NCBI GenBank assembly: GCA_022822005.1
Contig: JAJECO010000008.1
Span: forward strand, 1 to 64,000
DNA length: 64,000 nucleotides
From: Candidatus Poribacteria bacterium
GTDB lineage: Bacteria; Poribacteria; WGA-4E; PCPOR2b
Reading direction: 5' to 3'
Shown here: in pieces, positions 16,759 to 25,823 of the stretch
How positions within the stretch are numbered: position 1 is the first letter of the stretch
Layout: each line of letters begins with the position of its first letter
Notes under the pieces: generated by a model
Told to the model about the DNA's origin: nothing
The model's input: only the letters and a program-made list of their open reading frames with translations
The model's database searches: none
Made by a program: the position numbers and the translations under genes

Positions 16759-18655
16759 CCCTTTTTCCTCCCCGCGCGATAAAGTTAATAATTTCTAAAA
16801 AACAGATAAAGTCGTCAAATTTTATCAACCTATTAGCCAGCATCAAAGTTAAATCTTGAACATTTTTGTCAATTCTCTGTTGAATTTCCGCATCTGAACG
16901 AACCTTTTCGCTCGTTGCACGTCGGATTAGACGTTCAAGTTCGGATTCAACAACGCCGGGCAATTCAAGTAGGCCATCACGGTCAGTAAGGCGTGTAAAG
17001 ACATCGCGGAAGGTATATATGAATTTCTTGGAAACCTCCCCTGTCTTAATAAGTTCAATAAGGTTTCGGCTTACTTTAATCATATCAATGTCTTCACCGC
17101 TTTCAACCTTGTACTTCCATTTAAAGACCGTCTGTGAGATGTTACCAGAGTGCTTCAGCAGGGCGATACCGAGGGCGTTTTTCCCGTCAACAGATTTTGC
17201 CTCCCGCTCCATGGCACGGGCTCGATTCAGCACATCGCCCAGCGGCACTTTACAGTGGGCGATACAAACACCGGCGGATGCTGTTGATGCGGGGTTTTCA
17301 CCACTGTTTAGGTTTGGAAAATTACAATGGAGCTTACAAAGGATCTCTAGTAAATCTTCAAGGTTTGCCAAGGCGAGCACATCGTCGCCACCAGCATAGA
17401 TGAGTTTCCCAAGGTAATCTTCATCCACGATTTGTCGAACTGTTGTCGTATACGCATTCAATTTACTGCTGATCTTTGTATGCGCTTTCCAATTCTCGGC
17501 TCGTGAGATGGTCTTTCCCATCCCGTCCCCGTCTAGGACAATCACTGCAAAGTATCGACTCGGATCGAAGCCAATATGATTGTTGATAAGCTCCCGGCGC
17601 AGCTTGTTGCATTGGCTGATTGTCTCTTTCTGCTCTATCTGAGCTTTTTTGCTGATGCCGTAGTAACGTTCAAGATTGTGTTCCGAGAACGACTCTTCAA
17701 AGAGCCAGTCACCATCAATATTCCAGCTCTTTTGAATTCTTTTAATTTTACGGACAGGGTCCACAGTTACTTCGATCCGATTGCCGTTAGCGTTTTTAAG
17801 TCTGTTAACTGATTCAACAAACTCCTTGTACTTTTCCGTTGCTTCTTTGTCGTTTGCAATCCAAAGTTTGACATCAGCGGTGGATACCTCCGAGGTCGAT
17901 TGAAAAGAGAGTTTTTCGATCTCTGAATGTTTCTCGCCAAAATACTCCCCGGCGAGACGCTTGGTAAGACAAACCGTGCAAAGTGCCTCACCCTGCCGAC
18001 AATATTTTGCCCGACGCTGTGCAAACCGATCCCACCATTCCATTGGATTGTCGTTACCGTTATGAAATATTTCTCGTTCGCCACAGAGCGAGCATTTACG
18101 TCCACTTTCTTTGACTTGTTCAAACGCCCGGCAGTTTTTGGCAGAGGCAAGCCGAGTTCCGGTTTGAGCATACCAATCCTTATACTCCTCACTGTTTCCG
18201 CTTGAGACAACCCAATAGAGCTCAAAGAAATTCTGAACCTGTTTTTTAAAGAGCTGATCCGCGTAAGTGCTATCCCATGTTCCTTTATCAACTGTCTTAA
18301 CGAAGATTTCAACCGCGTGTCTTGCCATCTTCTCAAATTCACATTGGACAACCGCTTCAACATATCGCATTGTTTGGGCTAATTCGCAAATTGAGAAATT
18401 TTCGCTCCTAGCAAGAAAGAGATTCGGAAATGAGGGAAGCGTAATATCTGCTTTCTTCCAAGAATCAAATGGCGAATCCTCTCCAATTGACGGATAGATA
18501 ATGTTGACCCCCTCTTTTGCGTAAAGCTGATGGATTGCGGTTGCGTTGAGGTGTGATAGAATATAACTACCGAGCCACAAATCTTCTGTTTTCCGCGCAG
18601 TTGTGATGAATTTTTGTACGGGCGTAATCGTGAATAAGATGAGATTTTCAGTCAT
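16733..18655 (-). CDS. cmr2: Cas10/Cmr2, cyclic-oligoadenylate synthase subunit without HD domain
   Basis: 640 residues. It starts directly with the Cmr2 segment ITPVQKFITTARKTEDLW, so the N-terminal HD nuclease of many Cas10 proteins is absent. A zinc-finger insertion has C188-x-x-C191 and C226-x-x-C229. The palm domain carries VIVLDGDGMGK (D375, D377) and the active site YAGGDD (GGDD at 422-425), expected to make cyclic oligoadenylate when target RNA is bound. A second palm-like region with ASAGVCIAH follows. The protein is thus predicted to signal but not to cut DNA. It overlaps cmr3 and starts ten bases after cmr1. Confidence 0.96.
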   Translation of the reverse strand: MTENLILFTITPVQKFITTARKTEDLWLGSYILSHLNATAIHQLYAKEGVNIIYPSIGEDSPFDSWKKADITLPSFPNLFLARSENFSICELAQTMRYVEAVVQCEFEKMARHAVEIFVKTVDKGTWDSTYADQLFKKQVQNFFELYWVVSSGNSEEYKDWYAQTGTRLASAKNCRAFEQVKESGRKCSLCGEREIFHNGNDNPMEWWDRFAQRRAKYCRQGEALCTVCLTKRLAGEYFGEKHSEIEKLSFQSTSEVSTADVKLWIANDKEATEKYKEFVESVNRLKNANGNRIEVTVDPVRKIKRIQKSWNIDGDWLFEESFSEHNLERYYGISKKAQIEQKETISQCNKLRRELINNHIGFDPSRYFAVIVLDGDGMGKTISRAENWKAHTKISSKLNAYTTTVRQIVDEDYLGKLIYAGGDDVLALANLEDLLEILCKLHCNFPNLNSGENPASTASAGVCIAHCKVPLGDVLNRARAMEREAKSVDGKNALGIALLKHSGNISQTVFKWKYKVESGEDIDMIKVSRNLIELIKTGEVSKKFIYTFRDVFTRLTDRDGLLELPGVVESELERLIRRATSEKVRSDAEIQQRIDKNVQDLTLMLANRLIKFDDFICFLEIINFIARGGKRDETVSETE

Positions 18656-18664
18656 AGTACATTC

Positions 18665-19501
18665 CTATGTGATAACTGCGTTGATGAAATCCCTCTGTCT
18701 CAGCTTGTAATCGTGAGGGGGTGCACTTGGAAAAATAGAGTTAAGTTGTGTGACAACCGGGACAAAGTTATTACCGACTTTCTGAATACGAACGTGAATC
18801 GGTGAAGCCATCCGTGGATCGTGATCGCCCAAAGCCTTATGGTTGTGATTGTGTGTTTCCTGTCCGATCCTGTGGAGTAGGGCATCAACATTAGGCCATA
18901 GTGTATTACCGAAATGGACTACTTTAATCACCGGGTAATCTGGAAAGGGCGGAATTGTGGAGGCAACCTGAATCTCGTTAGTCCCTTGATTGAATCTCCC
19001 CGGTGAAATCCCATTAAGGGTTTGAAACACCTGGTTTTGGAGCTGCGTAACGTTACCAAAGCTCCAGGACTGATAACGAATTGAACCAAATCCACGTCGT
19101 GAGCGATTGCCAACACCGCCAAGTAGGAAGCCAATCTCAGCAATTTTTTTATATTCGCTAAGTATTGGAGCTACAAGCGTGAGGTTAAAGTTGTTGTTAG
19201 GCAGATTAGGCAGATAAGCTAGCATCTTAAAGTGAGGATTATGTGGAAGCGGAGGATAGGCACCAGATGGCAATGACGCTTGACCGGAAATACGAACCGA
19301 TAAAGGCGATCTCTTTTTGGTATTACCAAATAGGTCTCTTTCCTTGTCGCGTAAATTATTTTCATCTTCTCCCACCACTGCCCGCCACCAATAACGAAAT
19401 AGAGCTTTAAACGGCGGTGGTCGAAGTTCAGGTGTTTGGTTGTCTGCCCCACGAAGAAACATCGGTGTCACGGTTTCAAGTTCCAATATAGTTTTATTCA
19501 T
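18665..19501 (-). CDS. cmr1: Type III-B RAMP protein Cmr1
   Basis: 278 residues. The N-terminal ETVTPMFLRGADNQTPELRP followed by FKALFRYWWRA is the Cmr1 signature. The Gly-rich RAMP loop GFLLGGVGNRSRRGFGSIR lies near the middle. It sits at the head of the Cmr complex near the crRNA 3' end. The protein is at the short end for Cmr1; the C-terminal RAMP domain looks reduced. AAGGA precedes the ATG, and a good promoter lies about 110 bases upstream. Confidence 0.93.
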   Translation of the reverse strand: MNKTILELETVTPMFLRGADNQTPELRPPPFKALFRYWWRAVVGEDENNLRDKERDLFGNTKKRSPLSVRISGQASLPSGAYPPLPHNPHFKMLAYLPNLPNNNFNLTLVAPILSEYKKIAEIGFLLGGVGNRSRRGFGSIRYQSWSFGNVTQLQNQVFQTLNGISPGRFNQGTNEIQVASTIPPFPDYPVIKVVHFGNTLWPNVDALLHRIGQETHNHNHKALGDHDPRMASPIHVRIQKVGNNFVPVVTQLNSIFPSAPPHDYKLRQRDFINAVIT

Positions 19502-19612
19502 TGTGCTTTTCCTTGAACAGAGCTCTGGTTCTCCAAAGCAATAAATTGATATGAAATCATTTTAATACAGGCAACATTTTTTATCAAAAAAATTGCGATT
19601 GTCCATACATAC

Positions 19613-19641
19613 AGTATAATACTGCACCACTTTAACGTCAA
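19613..19641 (-). promoter_or_regulatory. Sigma70-type promoter for the cmr operon
   Basis: On the minus strand: TTGACG (19641-19636), a 17-base spacer, then TATACT (19618-19613). This gives transcription towards cmr1 with a leader of about 100 bases. It separates csx3 from cmr1, so the cmr genes can be expressed without csx3. Confidence 0.65.
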
Positions 19642-19751
19642 CATTTCCTTAGCAAGTCTGGACGGGCAATGAATTGCCCTACTACGAACCAAGAGAACTT
19701 CGGCTTCAGTCAAGCGGATTGCTGTCCTGCTCAACCTGTTTGTATCAAGAG

Positions 19752-20093
19752 TTAGTCGATCAGATTCCCAACTACATAGTCGGGATTGGAACTATGGCTG
19801 ATTACCACAACGTATTTATTCAATTTCGGGTCAAAGCAGGCAACCGCTGCAAATAGGTGTGCCACTTTGTGAGCCAAGACCATGGCGACCGGCAATGATG
19901 CAGGGCCATTAATCTTGAGTAAACCGCCTCCGCTTAACTCGCCTGCTTGCGTCATAGCGTCGAGGCGCGCAAAGGCATCTTTGACAATTTGATCATTGGT
20001 ACCTGGCTTACCAAAAGCGACGCGCAAAACATCACCATCGCGAGTAATGGTGTAGGTTGATTCATCTGAGGGATTGCTTGCAATCGGCTGCAT
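19752..20093 (-). CDS. csx3: Csx3-like ring nuclease (Crn3 type)
   Basis: 113 residues, family-like length. The second half fits Csx3: GGGLLKINGPASLPVAMVLAH, then VACFDPKLNKYVVVISH and the ending DYVVGNLID. H79, D88, K90 and H100 have the spacing I recall for the catalytic and binding residues of Csx3. The known role is degrading cyclic tetra-adenylate, switching off the CARF effectors. AAGGAG precedes the ATG. It lies first in the minus-strand cas series, 250 bases before cmr1. I assigned it by eye; a profile search should settle it. Confidence 0.8.
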   Translation of the reverse strand: MQPIASNPSDESTYTITRDGDVLRVAFGKPGTNDQIVKDAFARLDAMTQAGELSGGGLLKINGPASLPVAMVLAHKVAHLFAAVACFDPKLNKYVVVISHSSNPDYVVGNLID

Positions 20094-20127
20094 CTTCTTC
20101 TCCTTTTCCGATTTTGCAATTTAAATC

Positions 20128-20301
20128 AGGACTTACGCAAAATTTCTTCCTTTGCCGGTGCAATTGGAAGGGCGCCTCCATCTCCGTTCCCGATTCTCGT
20201 GGATTCCGATCTTATCGTCTTATCGGAGGAGTCTTTGACCTTCCTCTTCCTTCCCTCCTTCTGTCCAAAACTGCCGATTAAGCGGCGAATGCGTAAGGCC
20301 T
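20128..20301. repeat. MITE-like element, family R2-like
   Basis: Inverted ends AGGACTTACGCA and TGCGTAAGGCCT bound 174 bases. The interior differs from the C-rich interior of the other R2 copies, so only the ends are shared. Confidence 0.55.
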
Positions 20302-20585
20302 ATTAAAAATAAATTCGCGGTGATTCGTGTAGATTGGCGGAAACTTACGGTTTATAGTTACACTTCCCTTTTAGATGAACCGAAAATTTTATTGATTCAT
20401 AACTGACATATTAGTCAAATACTGGTTCAATTTAACACATCTTCATCAAAAAAAAACAAGAAAATTTACCCATTCGTCTGAGGTTTCCGAAACACACGGA
20501 AAATCCATCGAAATAATTCTGGGGGATTCGACATTTTTTGTCAAGCGAGAAGTTTGCCGAAATGTCCATATCTCACAGATTATAT

Positions 20586-20616
20586 GACCTCCATCGCTCT
20601 TTAAGGGAATTGAAAC
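20586..20616 (+). repeat. Solitary CRISPR-like repeat
   Basis: GACCTCCATCGCTCT followed by TTAAGGGAATTGAAAC. The last 14 bases match the 3' end of the array repeat exactly; the 5' part does not. It follows an AT-rich stretch of about 250 bases that resembles a CRISPR leader. It may be the remnant of a second array with a different repeat 5' half. Confidence 0.5.
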
Positions 20617-21085
20617 AATCAAGGACAGGGCGAATCCGGAGCGTGGGTTGTTCAAACCGGGTGTGGACGGGTTAGAAACGGCGTTGATATATCTACTACG
20701 ATGTGATACAATTTCAGGAATTACGTACTCAAGCCCCGAGATTACCCCTACCTATTTCTATTTTTGATCATGCCAAGAAACCGAGGCGTGAAGCGTGAAA
20801 CGTGATATTGAAAGGATGGAAGAGAATCGAATGTGAAGCCGCATTCTTTGTTTAACGCAAGGACGCAAAGATACAAAAACCAGAAAAATGGGATAACGGG
20901 AAAATTGGTAAATCAAAGCTCTCTCGCCTTCTGGTTCTCTCGGCCCTCCCGTCTTCCTTGTGACTCTGCGCCTTTGCGTTGAATGATTGATACGCCTTCT
21001 CGCCTCCGAATCGAGCGATGATACGCATTGAATTAGGAGCACTCTTCATCTATTCAGACAGGAATTTTTAGAACGCGAGGTTATT

Positions 21086-22363
21086 ATGAAAAAGATTATA
21101 GTTTTTTTGGCTGTATCCGCGTTGCTGTGCGGCAGTGTTTTAGCAGCAACAGCGACGGAATGGCCCCAGTGGCGGGGTCTCAATCGCGATGGGGTCTCCG
21201 ATGAAGTGGGGCTACTTAAGGAGTGGGGGCCAAATGGTCCCAAAATGCTCTGGAAGGTCTCACTTGGAGAGGGATTTTCGGGCATCTCTGTTTCTCAGGG
21301 ACGTGTCTATACGATGTTCTCCGAAGGAAACGATGAGTTTATTATCTGCCTCAATGCTACAGATGGAGGGGAGATTTGGCGTTTCCGATCGGATGACAAT
21401 TACCATGAAGGCCAGGGTGGCAATGGACCGCGTGCAACGCCGACGATTGACGGGGATCTCCTGTTTACAGTCAGCGCCCATGGCAAGCTGTATGCCTTGA
21501 ACGCAGAAAACGGGGAAAAGGTCTGGTCACACGACCTGCAACGAAAGTTCGGCAGCAAAATGCCGAGATGGGGGTTCAGCACATCGCCGTTGGTTGATGG
21601 GGAGTTGCTTCTGGTCGAAGTCGGCGGGAAAGGTGAAAAATCGATCGTTGCTTTTAATAAAAATAGCGGCGATGTGATATGGAGTTCTCATAAGGACAAA
21701 CTTGGATACTCGTCGCCTATCGCCATTACGGTTCAGGGAGTTCGGCAAATTATCTGTTTTACAGGGACGAAGCTGGTTTCTGTTTCTCCAACCGATGGAA
21801 CAATTTACTGGCAGTATCCTTGGAAGACCGGCTACGATGTCAACGCCGCAACGCCAGTCTTTATCCCGCCGGATAAAGTCTTTATCTCCTCCGGGTACGA
21901 TAAGGGTGCTGCTGTGCTGCAGATGCGAGTTTTTATTTCGCATGATGATGATCGGACCGCAGTGGAGCAAATTAAGGAAAACCAAGGCAAAGTAAGGATT
22001 AGAGAGGTTTGGAAAAATCGCAAGATGAAGAACCAGTTTTCTTCATCAGTGCTTCACGAAAATTACTTGTATGGCTTCGACAACTCTATCTTAAAGTGTA
22101 TTGAGGCAGACACCGGCGAGGAACAGTGGAAGACCCGTGGATTTGGAAAGGGGACGGTGATACTCGCTGACGGTCACTTGATCATTCTCAGTGATCGTGG
22201 CAAGTTGGCGTTAGCCGAAGCGACACCCGTGGGATACACAGAGAAAGCAAGTGCGAAGGTACTGAGTGGACTGTGCTGGACTGCACCGACGTTAGCAGAT
22301 GGCAGACTTTATGTACGTAACGAAGAGGAGATAGCCTGCTTAGACGTGACAGGGAAACATTAA
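21086..22363 (+). CDS. Secreted PQQ-type beta-propeller protein
   Basis: 425 residues with signal peptide MKKIIVFLAVSALLCGSVLA. The mature start EWPQWRGLNRDG is typical of PQQ-like (BamB-fold) proteins common in planctomycete-like bacteria. Blades are marked by repeats such as LYALNAENGEKVWSHD, IVAFNKNSGDVIWSS and IKCIEADTGEEQWKT-like segments. There is no catalytic signature, so it is probably a structural or substrate-binding propeller in the periplasm. It is paralogous over its full length to the next gene. Confidence 0.9.
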   Translation: MKKIIVFLAVSALLCGSVLAATATEWPQWRGLNRDGVSDEVGLLKEWGPNGPKMLWKVSLGEGFSGISVSQGRVYTMFSEGNDEFIICLNATDGGEIWRFRSDDNYHEGQGGNGPRATPTIDGDLLFTVSAHGKLYALNAENGEKVWSHDLQRKFGSKMPRWGFSTSPLVDGELLLVEVGGKGEKSIVAFNKNSGDVIWSSHKDKLGYSSPIAITVQGVRQIICFTGTKLVSVSPTDGTIYWQYPWKTGYDVNAATPVFIPPDKVFISSGYDKGAAVLQMRVFISHDDDRTAVEQIKENQGKVRIREVWKNRKMKNQFSSSVLHENYLYGFDNSILKCIEADTGEEQWKTRGFGKGTVILADGHLIILSDRGKLALAEATPVGYTEKASAKVLSGLCWTAPTLADGRLYVRNEEEIACLDVTGKH

Positions 22364-22742
22364 AAAACGGATCCTGTCGAAAAAAAAGCAGAATGCTAAG
22401 GACGTGAAACGTGATGTCCCGATAAATCCCCGATGAATCGGGACAGGCGGGACAGGCTATGAAACGTGAAAATGATTGGTTCATGGGTTCATTAGTTCAT
22501 TGGAAACTAATCTGTGCACGGTTTCTTAACATGAGCCTAAGAAATACCTTATATTAACCTAAGTTGCTAGTTATGGAAGATGTTGTAAAACGGGAGAATG
22601 GGAACTGAATAAAACCCATTACCTGCTCGCAGTGGATTGACAAATCCACTGCACACGTACAAAGATGGCTTGGATATGCCTATCCAAGCCGAGCAGCTTG
22701 GATGACTAGCAACTCGCGTTATATTATGTCAAGGAGATTTAT
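22364..22742. other. Intergenic region between the two PQQ-propeller genes
   Basis: No gene. The left half has CCCGATAAATCCCCGATGAA-type palindromic repeats; the right half is the complete R3 element. Confidence 0.6.
22551..22727. repeat. MITE-like element, family R3, copy 2
   Basis: The ends match copy 1 in the same orientation (AACCTAAGTTGCTAG left, CTAGCAACTCGCGTTAT right). The interior (22623-22696) is the reverse complement of copy 1's interior, with GCAGTGGATT/AATCCACTGC now before GCTTGGATA/TATCCAAGC. It ends seven bases before the AAGGAG of the next gene. Confidence 0.75.
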
Positions 22743-23981
22743 ATGACAATGGAAAATAGAGTTTATGTCTTGCTTAGAAGATGCGCTGCGGTGTTATTTG
22801 GAACTTGGTTTTTGGTTGGTGGTGTGTTGGGCGCTGACGCAGATTGGCCGCAATGGCGGGGACCCAATCGCGACGGGATTTCGTCTGAAACCGGATTTAT
22901 CAAAAATTGGCCCAAAGCAGGTCCTGAGGTGTTGTGGCACATCCCGCTTGGCGATGGCTACTCTGGTATCTCTATCGCTCAGGGAAAAGCTTACACGATG
23001 TTTGCTGAAGGGAATGATGAGTTTGTAATCTGTCTGGATACGTCCGACGGTAAAGAGATCTGGCGATTTCGGTCGGGTGGAAAGTTTACTGAGCAACGTG
23101 GTGATGGTCCCCGTTCTATGCCGACTGTTGATGGCGATTCAGTGTTTGCGCTGGGGGCAGAAGGGAAACTCTATGCTTTAGACGCTCACAGCGGGACGAA
23201 GATATGGTCACACAATTTCGTAGAGGAGTTCGGTAGCAGCATACCGACCTGGGGCTTCTCTTCATCGCCTATAATCGAAGGGAAGCTGGTTATAGTTGAA
23301 GCCGGCGGGAAAGATGAAAGAGCGATTGTTGCGTTCGATAAAGAGAGCGGTGATGTCGTATGGGCAACCCACACAGACGCGGTAGGGTATTCATCACCCA
23401 TTTCTATCGAATTTGGCGGGGTTCGGCAGATTATTTTCCTAACGTCGAAGACGCTCGTCTCTGTGGCACCAGAGAACGGACAGGTTTACTGGAAATACGC
23501 TTGGCCAGAGGGCATCAATATCGCCACACCGGTTTTCATCCCTGACGATAAAATCTTTATCTCCGCTTCCTATGATAAGGGAGCCGTTCTCCTCAAAATG
23601 ATAACCGATGGAGATGGAATAGGGATTGAGGAGGTATGGAAGAGCCGCGTGATGAAAAACCATTTCAACTCATCAGTGCTTCAGGGCGATTATCTGTACG
23701 GATTCGACAATGCCATCTTAACGTGCATTGAGGTGGACACGGGTGAGGAACAGTGGCGACACCGTGGCTTTGGGAAGGGCTCTCTGCTGCTTGCGGATGG
23801 CTGCTTGATCATCCTTGGCGAGGGAGGAAAGTTGGCATTGGCTGAAGCGACCTCCGGCGAGTACAGAGAAAAAGCTGGGTTTCAGTTGTTCGATGATAAA
23901 TGTTGGACTGTGCCAACGTTGGCGGGCGGGAGACTTTATCTCCGAAATCAGAAAGAAATGGTGTGTTTGGATTTGAGGTAA
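22743..23981 (+). CDS. Secreted PQQ-type beta-propeller protein, paralogue
   Basis: 412 residues. The signal region MTMENRVYVLLRRCA...GGVLGA precedes DWPQWRGPNRDGIS. It aligns throughout with the preceding gene (for example SFGKGS/GFGKGT, SSVLQGDYLYGFDNAIL), so the pair arose by tandem duplication. AAGGAG lies six bases from the ATG, right after an R3 element. Role unknown beyond the propeller fold. Confidence 0.9.
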   Translation: MTMENRVYVLLRRCAAVLFGTWFLVGGVLGADADWPQWRGPNRDGISSETGFIKNWPKAGPEVLWHIPLGDGYSGISIAQGKAYTMFAEGNDEFVICLDTSDGKEIWRFRSGGKFTEQRGDGPRSMPTVDGDSVFALGAEGKLYALDAHSGTKIWSHNFVEEFGSSIPTWGFSSSPIIEGKLVIVEAGGKDERAIVAFDKESGDVVWATHTDAVGYSSPISIEFGGVRQIIFLTSKTLVSVAPENGQVYWKYAWPEGINIATPVFIPDDKIFISASYDKGAVLLKMITDGDGIGIEEVWKSRVMKNHFNSSVLQGDYLYGFDNAILTCIEVDTGEEQWRHRGFGKGSLLLADGCLIILGEGGKLALAEATSGEYREKAGFQLFDDKCWTVPTLAGGRLYLRNQKEMVCLDLR

Positions 23982-24243
23982 TTTTTAGTAGATTTCCGAA
24001 TAAATCAGATACTCTCAATGCACAGCCAACCCCCTAAATCCCCAACCCCCCTAGCCCCCCTTGTCAGGGGGGAAACCATTGGGAGACTTGGAATGTAACC
24101 CTCTTAGCATTCCGTTCCGCCTGTCTCGATCTTATCGGGGAGACCAAGGGCAGACTTTGGAAGTGTTTTGTCGAGATATGAATCTCGACCTACAGGCTAT
24201 CTAGCAATATAGGTTACTTTAATTCATTTTAGGAGAAGGGTTT
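23982..24243. repeat. R1-type left end and C-rich block upstream of the enolase-superfamily gene
   Basis: TAGTAGATTTCCGAATAAAT and ATGCACAGCCAACCCCCTAA are R1-type. CTAGCAATATAGGTTA (about 24206) resembles an R3 right end and lies just before the AGGAG of the next gene. Confidence 0.5.
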
Positions 24244-25596
24244 ATGTCCAAAGAGACGGACATTCGGATTCTGGATGTGAGCTATGATTTCGAGGAATAC
24301 CAATACCGCACCCCACTCAAGTTCGGTGGCGTCCCAATAGACAATTGCGGACTATTGAATGTGCAAGTTCAGGTGCAGACACGCGACGGAAAAGAGGCAG
24401 CAGGTTTGGGGTCTATGACGCTTAGTAATGTGTGGGCATTTCCACCGCGTTACGTCCCCTATGACCAGAGCCTTGAGGCGATGAAGCGTCTCTCAGAACG
24501 GTTGGTGGAAGCCACACGTGGGTGCAATCTGTGCGCTCACCCCGTAGATCTTTCCGAGGCACTTGAAACGGAATTCCTGCGAATCGCAGCGGACATTTCT
24601 GCGGAGATGCAGCTTGCCGTACCCATTCCGAAGCTGTGCACGGCGGTTACAGGAAGCCCCATTGACGCAGCCATCCACGATGGATTCGGCAAAGCAAACG
24701 GTATCAACAGCTACGATGGGCTCGGCGAAGAGTTCATGAGTCACGACCTTTCGCACTACCTCAATGAAAAATTTGCTGGTAAATATCTTGATCAGTACAC
24801 CCTACGAAAGCCGAAGCCACAGATGCCGCTCTACCATCTGGTTGGTGCATTGGACCCACTGACCGATGCGGATCTGCCGAACCGCCTTGATGACGGACTG
24901 CCGGAGACGTTACCGGAGTGGATTGTCGCAGATGGCCTGACGCATCTGAAAATTAAGTTGAATGGAGATGATCTTGATTGGGATGTGCAGCGGGTACTCT
25001 CGATTGAGGAGGTCACCGCTGAAACACAGGCAAAGCAGGGCGTGAGTGAGTGGTACTACTCCGCGGACTTTAATGAGACGTGCCAAGATGTTGAGTATCT
25101 GTTGGCATTTCTTCACAGAATCCAAGAGGGTGAGGGACACGCCTTTGAAAGGTTAGCGTATATTGAGCAGCCGACCGATCGGGATCTCAAGGCGCATCCT
25201 GAGAACAGAATGCACCGCGCAGCGGAGATTAAACCGGTTGTCATCGACGAGTCCCTGACCGACTTTGAAACTTTTCAACTCGCACGAGAACAGGGCTATT
25301 CTGGGGTCGCGCTCAAAGCGTGTAAGGGGCAATCTCAAGCGTTGTTGATGGGGGCTGCGGCGATTGAATATGATATGTTCTTGGCGGTACAGGATCTGAC
25401 CTGTCCGGGGGCTTCATTCCTGCATTCCGCGGGGTTGGCTGCGCGGGTGCCGCGAGTTACTGCCATTGAGGGTAACGCTCGCCAATTCTGTCCTATTGCA
25501 AACGAGGCGTGGAAGGATAAATTCCCCTCAGTCTTTAATATCACTGATGGAACGGTTGGCACTCATGTTCTGACAGGGAATGGACTCGGACATTAG
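24244..25596 (+). CDS. Enolase-superfamily protein (mandelate racemase/muconate cycloisomerase type)
   Basis: 450 residues. The barrel part shows the superfamily landmarks in order: LKIKLNGDD (a KxK-like strand near 240), the first metal Asp in SADFNE (near 278), the Glu of YIEQPTD (near 310), VIDESLTD (near 338) and VALKACKGQS (near 358). Such enzymes abstract a proton alpha to a carboxylate to racemise, epimerise or dehydrate acids. The N-terminal capping domain is long. The substrate cannot be read from sequence. AGGAG precedes the ATG; no operon partner. Confidence 0.82.
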   Translation: MSKETDIRILDVSYDFEEYQYRTPLKFGGVPIDNCGLLNVQVQVQTRDGKEAAGLGSMTLSNVWAFPPRYVPYDQSLEAMKRLSERLVEATRGCNLCAHPVDLSEALETEFLRIAADISAEMQLAVPIPKLCTAVTGSPIDAAIHDGFGKANGINSYDGLGEEFMSHDLSHYLNEKFAGKYLDQYTLRKPKPQMPLYHLVGALDPLTDADLPNRLDDGLPETLPEWIVADGLTHLKIKLNGDDLDWDVQRVLSIEEVTAETQAKQGVSEWYYSADFNETCQDVEYLLAFLHRIQEGEGHAFERLAYIEQPTDRDLKAHPENRMHRAAEIKPVVIDESLTDFETFQLAREQGYSGVALKACKGQSQALLMGAAAIEYDMFLAVQDLTCPGASFLHSAGLAARVPRVTAIEGNARQFCPIANEAWKDKFPSVFNITDGTVGTHVLTGNGLGH

Positions 25597-25606
25597 TGGA
25601 AGTGTC

Positions 25607-25720
25607 TTATGGTAAATTTTAGAATTATTTAGACACTCTCAATGCACAGCCAACCCCCTAAATCCCGCCCCCGATAAATCGGGATGTACCACTTGTCAGG
25701 GGGACTTGGGAAACTTCGCG
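25607..25720. repeat. R1-type left end with C-rich interior
   Basis: TTATGGTAAATTTTAGAATT, then ACACTCTCAATGCACAGCC and a block containing CCCCGATAAATCGGGATGTA. The right inverted end was not found; CGCGTAAGTCCTG near 25762 is R2-like. Confidence 0.5.
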
Positions 25721-25823
25721 TAGGTTGGAGTTGTCTGTTCCGAGACCAGGATAATCGAAGCGCGTAAGTCCTGTCTTTTTAGATCTTCAGGGCGATAGCC
25801 ATTGATCATAGCATCAGAAGTTT

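Larger units (their letters stand above)
20094..21085. other. Long intergenic region with R2 element, AT-rich tract and a lone CRISPR-like repeat
   Basis: No gene seen in almost 1 kb. It holds an R2-like element (20128-20301), an AT-rich stretch (about 20330-20590), a solitary repeat end (20586-20616), and a segment with AACGCAAGGACGCAAAGATA (20860-20880) typical of short dispersed repeats. The final part is the upstream region of the PQQ-propeller gene. Confidence 0.6.
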
